From: Lasiosphaeria ovina
Lineage: Eukaryota; Ascomycota; Sordariomycetes; Sordariales; Lasiosphaeriaceae
Length of the DNA stretch: 64,000 bases
Assembly: GCA_033439765.1 (NCBI GenBank)
Contig: JAULSN010000001.1
Span: 1,240,001 to 1,304,000, forward strand
Direction of reading: 5' to 3'
Shown here: positions 55,738 to 64,000 of the stretch, one piece after another
Layout: each line of letters opens with the position of its first letter
How positions within the stretch are numbered: position 1 is the stretch's first letter
The notes under the pieces: model-generated
What the model saw: only the letters and a program-made list of their open reading frames with translations
What the model was told of the DNA's origin: nothing
Database searches by the model: none
Program-made: the position numbers and the translations under genes

Positions 55738-58700
55738 TGTCGGAAGCTAGGTAGGCTGAGGGCTCGAAAGCACCTCGTCACCGTGCGAAGCGGTTGGCGA
55801 CGGGTGGCCACGTCAATCGCTTCGATCGAAAGTGTTGTCGTCGGGATAGCGGGTGATGCACGACGGGATTGATCAAACAGTAGCCGAGGGCGCCGACCGA
55901 CTCGGAATTGGGTTGCCCTGAGACCGTTGGTTCATTCAATGTGGTCTGTTTCACGGTGGGAGTTCTTGCAGAGCAGCAGTCAAGGTTGAGGCCACCGTGG
56001 GTGGATGAGGTTCCGTTCCAGATTGCCAGTTGCTGAGGTGGAGGGCGAATGAATGACTTGGCCGCATCCAAAAACCGTCCGAGCGCGCTGGGGCTGCGAG
56101 GTGGTGGCGGACTGTCTTGTCTGCGCTAGTGGGGAACATATAACATAGCGCGGCTGTTTCGAGTGCTGAATAGGGGAAGAAACGGAAACGACCAAGAGGG
56201 GCGACGTCTTTGCGGGTTTCGAGCCTAGTTTGCCGACCAAAGCACCACTGCGCAATTGCTACCTAGGTATTTCTTTGCCGGCGACGATGGCCTGCGTTCG
56301 AGGTTGCGCTGTGGAGAGGTGGCCTCGGGCTCGGGGCCTGGCCTTGTCACTAAAACGCCTCGTCACGCATCTGTAAGCCATGTCCGGGGTTTCCTTCCCA
56401 GGTAGCGATGAAAGCCAGCCGTTCTGCGGCTGCGAGTTAGTGCAGCGCGGTGCAGTTTGCCATTCGCTACCACACAGGCCCGGGCTACGCCTGACTTAAG
56501 GCGGGCTGCCGTTTTGTCCCTGGCCCGAAACCCACTTCAAAGGTTACTTTGAGCCAATGATGGAATGATCCGAGCCGAGCCGCTCACGGATTCGGGCTAC
56601 AGTCTAGCAAAGAGGAAGATGTTGCCGGCCGAGTCCACTTCTATCGAGGGTTCAGCCAGTGCATATACGTGTACTGCGTAATGTGTTCTGCTTGTTGTAA
56701 CCGTGTCCAGAGCCAGAACTCGGTTGCTGACGCCAGTAGCGTCAAGTGAAGTGCCAATATTAGTTCAAGTGCAGTTGCTGACTGACTGCTGACTGCATTG
56801 AGACTTTGAGTTGGTGACAACACCAAGACTATGAATCGTATTAGCCCAGGTTCCTTGCATGGAGCATTTCTCTTCACGACCAAGGTAACTTACCTGCCTT
56901 GTCTTGAACTAAAGCACAAACATTCCATACGGCCTTTTGGTGACGAGTAGGTGTGCCTTGGTAATCAAGATTACAAAATTACGGATACCAGGTAATGAAC
57001 GACTTAGGAGCTGCCTGTTGATTGATTGAGTTTCTATTCTCATCTTTTTCAATACCTAGGTTCTTTCTTCCAAGATTTATAGTTGATACGGTTGATCTAT
57101 AGAGCTTAAGTCTCCATTTGAATTGTTGAACGGTCCCGATTTCTCATCCAAAACTCCCCACTACCTACTTACGTATTGCGGAATACTCAGCCTGTAAAGT
57201 TCATTATGTGTGAAGTATCAACCTCTCCGCAAGTCTTAGTTCCAACCAAAGACACTTTAACCGCAAATTCAACGCCAAGAGTCGAGACAAGCCCGACAGC
57301 TGTGCCGTACGGATATAACATGTTGCGTTTGCTTGTCCGCGCGGCGATGGGGCAGACAGACAACCGCTTCTGAGACAACCTTCTCCACACTGCACTCCGA
57401 AACGGCACGCCCCGCCCCTGACGCCGCCATCTCGTCCCATCATCTCAGCCGCCTGTGCAACCGGCGAACTGGCCGTCGACCATCCAGCAATGTGCCCATA
57501 ATAGATATTACCGGAGTGCCACGAGTCGCACACTCTATGTATAATAGCGGGTGTCTCGGGGAGCGGGAACTGTCGTGTGGACCTGCGGACTTGATTGCTG
57601 AACCCCACAAGACAGAGAGAGGCGGTGACGAGACTGAGCGAGGTCACTCTTGGACGACCTGTCGAGCAGACGACCACATAGTAGCAGAGTTTGCCCGGTT
57701 TGAGTGCCTAAATAACTAAGGTGCCATATACTATGTATAGATGACCATATGATAGTAACATATAATAGTAAGCACACTCTGCACTAGGTAGTACAAACGA
57801 GCCTCTAGAGTCTGACGGTTCCAATTTTCCTCTTTTGCATTTCATACTTCGAAGCTTCTCCTGCTAGCTTGCACGTCCAACGGCTGCCAGCCTGTGGGCA
57901 TCCCGTGGCTACTTGACTAGGTAGCCAGGGCATTGGTCCCTCGATTTGGAAACGACTCGGCAAACAGAGAAGCTCAGGCCTTCCTATGCACACACATATG
58001 GAGTACATATAGTAGTGTCCTGCCGGGGCAAACCGTGAATGAAGTTAACAATGAATGGCGTGCACGCGCGCGTCCCGAGACAAGAAAAGAAGTTTCGGGC
58101 CAAGATCCGAGCCCACCATCGCATCGAAGGGCGCCAAAAGCTTCCAGGTTCGATTCGATTTCATCACTCCCCAACCACCACAGCTGCCCGCAAGATGAAA
58201 GGGCTCCCCAAATGCGCGCTGCAGGTGGAGGTGCCAAGCTCCCGAAGATTGGGGAGCTTCCCGCCTTCCGATTTTTAGCACCCCTGTCAAGTGGGCTGTC
58301 AGCCTCTGAGGTGCTGCTGGCTCACTTTGTAGGCAGGGAGAGCTGGAGAAGGTGCGATCCCAACCCCCAGCCCAGCCCACTTCGTGCCAAGACTGGAGGG
58401 TAAGACAGCAATCTTTCCGCCCAAGCGCCTCGAGCAAGCAAGGAAGCTCCAGTTCCATCTCGTTCCTTCAAGGCTCGGTGCTGGTGTCTACGAACAAGGC
58501 TGTCCTGGCCGCCGCGCTTCTTCTCTTTTTCTTTTTTTTGCCCGCCATCTGCGCACCGTACTTCTAGCTTATAGCGAGGCGACCTGGTCCCGGGCGAGCC
58601 GTTGTCGTCGACTGCTCGATTTGCTCGATTTATTTGCTCGATTGCAGCCCGAGGCGCATGTGTCTGTACGACATTGGCTATTATGGAAACCTGCAGGGCT

Positions 58701-59192
58701 CGTGGACGAATGGCCAGCACAACCAGCCCTATTAGGACCCAAGACTACCAAGACCAAACAGCAGCAGCAGCAGCAGCCAGCCAGTGAAGCACCGCACTAC
58801 ACTCGCCTCTCGCACGAATTACCAGCATTTCCTCCTACATACTTCAAGGTACTTACCTACCTAGGGCAAGGTACCAAGCAGCATTCCGGACACCAGCTAG
58901 CTCGAGCACTCGACAGCACGAGCACCTCCCACACACCACCCCACGCTGCTGTCGAGGCTGGCGAGCGACGACGTCAGGAGCTGTCAGACTGTCAGACGCA
59001 CGACACGACACAGAGACAACGGGACACAGGGGACGCCGACGAGGCACGAGACCCCCCAGAGCAGGGTGGAGGCGCCATCGCCCACCTGTCGTTCCACCCC
59101 CCGAGTCTGCAACGGGCGGCAGTTGAGCTATACGTAGCCGGACGTGGACGTGCTATTCTCCGTACCTGGCGCAGAAGCCCAACCGAGCCGAC
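55738..59192. other. 3.5-kb intergenic region with divergent promoters
   Basis: Lies between the divergent kexin (-) and PhoD-like (+) genes. The left ~400 bp is the kexin promoter. The central part (56880-57200) is A/T-rich with CCTACCT/ACTTACC motifs, and the right ~800 bp is C/A-rich with (CAG)6 at 58759-58776, consistent with a long leader of the PhoD-like gene. An open frame at 58384-59271 overlaps that gene's start in another frame and looks like leader, not protein. No RNA gene or transposon is recognised. Confidence 0.5.
58759..58776 (+). repeat. (CAG)6 in the probable leader of the PhoD-like gene
   Basis: Six CAG units ending in CCAGCCAG, outside the predicted coding sequence, about 420 nt upstream of the start codon. 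Confidence 0.85.
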
Positions 59193-62100
59193 ATGTCAAC
59201 TCCCTACTGGGGCCAGCTCCCCCCGCCCAAAGCTGTTCAAGCCAAGGCCTATCGCCTGTCGGATGATCTGACAACGGGCGGCGACCGTCCCCAGTCACTG
59301 GATGGCGCCGTCCAGGCCCAGCCGCAGTCGAACCGCGTCTCGGTCCAGACTACAAAATCCGACGCGCCGACCGACTCGACTATGAGCCCCTTCGTGTCCC
59401 CCACCGCTTCAAGCTTCCAGGGAGGACTGGCCCCCCGCCCCCCCTCGCTCCCTTACGGCGCCAACCAGTACCCCCCGGAACTTGCAGAGAACCGCCGCCG
59501 TCGCAGAAGTCGCAACCAAGATTCCGGCCACGACTACTCGGCCCCCGCCGGGCCCCCGCCTCCCGCTGCCCCCGAAGTGCCGCGAGCTCCGCCTGTCAGC
59601 TACAGGCATTCGTCCGGGAGCGGCCCGGCACACGCGTACCCACCGGGGCCTCCGCGCCCCAGCAGGCAGATGGACGCCGAAGAGTACCGCAGCTCCCCGA
59701 CCTCGGGTGGGCTGAGCGAGGACCACCCGGTTCTGGACAGGGCGCGAACCACGCTAGCTGCCAACGCCGCCTCCCGGGGTCAGGGCCATGGCCAAGGTCA
59801 GCGCAACAGCACCGATCCCGCACTCGCCAGAAACATGTCGGTGCGCGACGAGACAGGCGGCCATAAGCGCAGAGCCTCTGCCGCCGACCAGGTGCTGCAG
59901 TATAGGAACAACAGGAGGCCATCGGCGAACCACCCCACTGACCGATCGAAAATGTTCGCAGTCGACCGCTCACCGCTACAGAGGCTTGAGCTGACGCTGG
60001 ACAGCATCTCCAAAGAGGATAAACGGGCACGCGCACAGGCGGCCGAAAGAGCCGCGCGGGAGAGGGCTGCTGGGCACGCAACAGCAACAGTAGCAGCGCC
60101 AGCAACTGGCCCAGCCCCGGCGCAGCAGGCCGACCGGAGCCCGACGTCTCAAGAAGCTCGTTACCAGCAAACCCAACCCTCCACTCCCGGCCAGGAGGAG
60201 CCAAAGCCTCATTCGCTGTCGCCAGTGACGCCAGTGACGCCCACAAGGGCCGCACATGGCGTAGCCATACAGCACGGCCCTCTCTCGCAAAACCCCCCCG
60301 AGGAAGGGCGGAGATACACCGCCAACCAGAAGTCGCCGCGAGCTCAAGCGCCCGAGTCGCGAATACCCATCCCAAGCTCGGGCGCGCAGCAATCCGGTAT
60401 CCCTCAGCGGAATCTCAGCTTTCGCGAACGCGCAGCGAAAAATGAGATGAAACTGGCCAACGGGCCCGACGGTCCCTCGTCGCCCATCGAAGCCTCATCG
60501 CCAGTGAAGTCGCCAATGAGCGGTGTTGCACTAATAAGGAGCGGCACCAATAAGCTCAAGAAAAACCCCCCGGCTGATCCTTGGCCTGAACGCTCAGAGG
60601 AGCTTCTGCCGCCTGCGCAAATGCGAACCGGCCCAGCGCCGCGCAAGGTAAGGGAGAGCGGGCCTGCAGCTGCTGTAGCTGTAGCTCATAGATCAGCCGG
60701 CGCGCCGGGGCGTGTTGAGCCCAATGTGCAGCCACGGCGTCTCGCAGACGACTACGACGACGACTACCAGGTGTCAACTCCACCTGCCGTAGCAAAGCTC
60801 GTCAAGTCGGCTAGCCAAAGAAAGGCCGACCAGATACTGGGGCTAGGCCCATCCTATCAAGCGCCGGCCAACGGAACACGGGGGAGTCCGGGTCTTGTAA
60901 ATAACGGCCCGGCGCCAGGTGCCGTTGCTCCCTTTGCTGTGGGAACCGCAGTTCCGGCCAGTGCTGCTTCCCGCCTTCATGCGAGGCGGGACGCGAGAAG
61001 CGACAGCGACACGGACGAAGAGTCGCATCATGTCTCTAATTACATCTACCGTGCGCGTGACAAACTCCAGCCCGGTATGGGTATCTTCAAGCCCACGCCG
61101 TACCTCGACGAATGGAAGACAGCCACGGTCGGAACCTTAGATGGTGCCCACCTTGACCTCGACGACGTGCAACCAGTTGCGGACGGGGACAGGGCCACCC
61201 CCTGGTGGGAAGGGAGCAAAAGAAGAGGCAGCATGGCTGCCCGACCAAAGAAGGCCGAGGCGTTCAAGGGCGAATACGATGACACAAATGGTATGCTTAT
61301 TTCTTTTTCCTAGACAAACTATCAGTATTGCCGGTACAAGCCACTAACTGCAACCGCGTCCCCTCGCGCACCCCCGCACCCACAGCCCCTACGAGATTCA
61401 AACCTCCACTGTACTTGAAGTGCGGCCCGTTACTGAGATACTGTGGTCTGCGGTATGAGCGCGTGCCTAGTCGCTCAGCACAGGACGGGGCCGGAACCGT
61501 AGTTGACAAGGAAATATGGAGAGGCTCTGTCATGATTGTCACGACGGATGCCGATTCGTCGTATGATATCGCCCCGACGTTGAGGCTATTTGTCCAGCCC
61601 ATCGAGCTACTGCCGCCTCCTCCGAGGGAGATCCAAGGTGACGAGCCCCTGGCGCCCGAGTACGTTGATCCCATTGCGGGGCACCCAAAGCTTGGCCGGA
61701 AGGGCGAGACTCTTTATGTGAGACCGGTAGACCATCTTGACGAGGCCAAGGACCTGTCAAGAGACGAAACGGACAACGGCTTGTTTGAAAAGTCAAAGAG
61801 CCCGTCCGATATGCCTCTTGGCAAGGCCGTGGTAGATCCGCCAGGCTCGTTTGCCGCCAGGAGAAAGCGGGCCGACATTGATGGGGAGAAGGCAGGCAAA
61901 TACAAGGACGTCCGAGGCTTCAGACTGCACGCTGAGCGGGGTTATACCTTTTGGAGATTCAACATCGAGGTCGAGCTGGGCGAGAAGCAGCAGCGCATCG
62001 CGTACCGGATCAACAGAGGCCCGTCGACGGGGTTCTGGGTGCCGGCCAAGGGCCAGGCCATGAACATCATGTTCCACAGCTGCAATGGCTTCAGCATGAC

Positions 62101-64000
62101 TGTCAATCCCGACCAGTTCAGCGGACCGGACCCCATGTGGCGCGATGTGCTCAACTCGCACCAGAGCCAGCCCTTCCACGTCATGATCGGTGGCGGCGAC
62201 CAAATCTACAACGACAAGTGCATGCAAGAGACCAAGCTCTTTAGGGAGTGGCTCATGATCAAGAATCCCCTGCACAAGCACAATGCGCCCTTTACTACCG
62301 AGATGCAGAACGAGCTCGAAACCTTCTATCTGGAGCGCTACGCTATGTGGTTCTCTCAGGGCCTATTCGGCATGGCCAACTCGCAGATCCCCATGGTCAA
62401 CATGTATGATGACCACGACATCATCGACGGCTTTGGCTCTTACCCCCACCACTTCATGAACTCGCCCGTCTTCTCCGGGCTTGGCAACGTGGCCTTCAAG
62501 TACTACATGTTGTTCCAGCACCAGAGCACCGTCGAGGAGACGGAAAAAACGGAGCCGAGCTGGACCCTGGGTGAACGGCCGGGGCCGTACATCACAGAGC
62601 GGAGCCGCAGCTTGTTCATGCACCTGGGATCAAAGGTTGCACTCCTCGCCGTCGATGCCCGCACAGAGAGGACGCGCGAGGACGTAATCCGCGAGGACAC
62701 GTGGAACAAGATAATAGACCGTTGCTATGCCGAAATCGACAAGGGCAAGACAGAGCACCTCCTCGTCCTCTTGGGCGTACCCGTAGCTTACCCACGGTTG
62801 GTGTGGCTCGAGAATATGTAAGTTTGCTGCTAGTACTGCTTCGTACCCGTGCATTTTATCCCTCTTTCCTCTATTATATCTTAGCTGACACTCCCCTGTT
62901 CAGCTTGACCTCTCGAGTGTTGGACCCTGTCAAGGCTCTCGGTAAACTCGGCCTCTTTGGCGGGTTTCTCAACAAGTTCGACGGTGGCGTTGAAGTTCTC
63001 GACGATCTGGACGACCACTGGACAGCCAAGAACCACAAACACGAGCGGGCCCTTATAATGGAGGACTTGCAAGACCTAGCGGCCAGCAAGTCTGTCAGAA
63101 TCACGATTCTCAGGTAAGTTTGAATCTAGAACTCTACAATTATCTTGCTGTTGCAACCCGAGACTGACAGTATTACCCAGTGGCGATGTGCACCTCGCGG
63201 CTATCGGCCAGTTCTACTCGAACCCGAAGCTTGGGCATGTGAAGCACAAGGACTTTAGGTACATTCCAAATGTGATCTCATCGGCCATCGTCAACACTCC
63301 ACCGCCCGACCTGATGGCCGACATTCTCAACAAGCGCAACAAGGTGCACCACTTTGACAAGGAGACGGACGAGGACATGATCCCCATCTTCGAGCATGGT
63401 GTCGATGGGAAACCGCGCAATAACAAGCGCCTGCTCCCGCACCGCAATTGGTGCTCCATCCGCGAGTACGTGCCCGGGAACACGCCGCCACACACTCCCG
63501 ACCTCTCGGAACACGACTTCACCCCCCTCGACACTCCTCCGGGTGTGGCCAATGGCGGCGGTGGCGGCGGCCCAGTGGGCCTCTTCCGCCGCCTCTCCAA
63601 GTCGCGCAACCGTGGGCCGTCCTTCCACGGCCCCGACGGCGTTCACGACCGATCTCGCCCACCCATCTCGGGCGGCCTGCTTCGCACCCTGTCCCGTCGC
63701 GCCGGCATTGCCAGTGCTGACGAAGTTGGCAACCATCAGCAGAAACCACCTGGTCTGTTGACACGGACACTCTCGGGGTCCTCCATCAGTGGTCGGTTCG
63801 GCGGGCTATTCCGTCGGCGCAGCAGTACCAAGAAGCACGATGACGGCGGTATCAACGGCAACTGGGGTGCCGAGACCGACGAGGATGACGGCAACAGCTA
63901 CGACCCCCGTCACCGCGGCGGTGGTGTTGGTCTGCGAGGCGGCCTAGGCCCCGCTGGCCATCACCACCAGCCTGTGAGCGGCAGCGATACCAACGATGAC
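59193..64000 (+). CDS. Large PhoD-like phosphatase, 3' end beyond the window
   Basis: Exons 59193-61290, 61386-62817, 62904-63113 and 63181-64000 (open at the window edge) encode 1520 visible residues. The first ~690 residues are disordered: Pro/Ser/Ala-rich, basic patches, NRRRRRSRN, and a short ordered patch SNYIYRARDKLQPGMGIFKP. The catalytic part (about 700-1310) has PhoD-like metallophosphatase landmarks: a metal-binding MIGGGDQIYNDK, NMYDDHDIIDGFGSYPHHFM, and SGDVHLAAIGQF, the last restored by the third intron. The joins WLENILTSRVLDP and LSGDVHLAA fit conserved text, so the exon model is firm. Fungal members are usually annotated as PhoD-like phosphatases of unclear substrate and are probably cytosolic or membrane-associated (no signal peptide). 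The C-terminal visible part is again low complexity with LFRRLSKSR and LLRTLSRR repeats. Confidence 0.92.

Noticed and set aside
58384..59271. 295-codon plus-strand open frame before the PhoD-like gene
   Set aside because: Overlaps the real start in a different frame and is composed of repeats (CAG, CCTACC); best read as leader sequence.

Overview
The window is nuclear DNA from a filamentous ascomycete (Pezizomycotina, most likely Sordariomycetes; the species is not determinable by eye). The reasons are short GT-AG introns of about 55-370 nt placed where protein families require them, GC-rich codon use, two fungus-specific Zn2Cys6/fungal_trans regulators, a kexin, fungal-type GH5 and GH76 enzymes, and Pac2/Mdm38/Snx4-type housekeeping proteins. 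I can support seventeen protein-coding loci, all monocistronic. I saw no tRNA, rRNA, CRISPR array or intact transposon.

Left part (1-15.5 kb), gene-dense: tubulin cofactor E (+), a CCCH zinc-finger protein with poly-Q tracts (+), a pyridoxal-reductase-like aldo/keto reductase (+), cytoplasmic dynein intermediate chain (-) divergent from ATP synthase subunit e (+), and a Zn2Cys6 transcription factor (-). Next comes a gene-poor stretch (15.5-28.7 kb): two intergenic spans of about 6.5 and 5.7 kb around one intronless conserved hypothetical gene (22.0-23.1 kb).

Middle (28.7-41.6 kb), six features on the minus strand: a DUF7514-like protein with a very long Arg-Asp/Arg-Glu repeat tail, then three consecutive genes that may form a small polysaccharide-degradation locus. 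These are a seven-exon Zn2Cys6 regulator whose zinc cluster is split by a GC-AG intron, a secreted GH5 enzyme and a secreted GH76 enzyme. CreA-like GCGGAG motifs occur upstream of both enzymes, including an exact 10-bp tandem repeat in front of the GH5 gene.

Right part (43.4-64 kb), mostly housekeeping and membrane traffic: mitochondrial GTP:AMP phosphotransferase-type adenylate kinase (-), LETM1/Mdm38 (+), an F-box-like gene whose frame breaks twice inside simple repeats (-), sorting nexin Snx4/Atg24 (+), a Kex2-type proprotein convertase (-), and a large PhoD-like phosphatase (+) cut by the window end. Reading frames were joined by hand. For every intact multi-exon gene the chosen exons sum to a multiple of three and the joins restore conserved motifs, but no transcript evidence was available.
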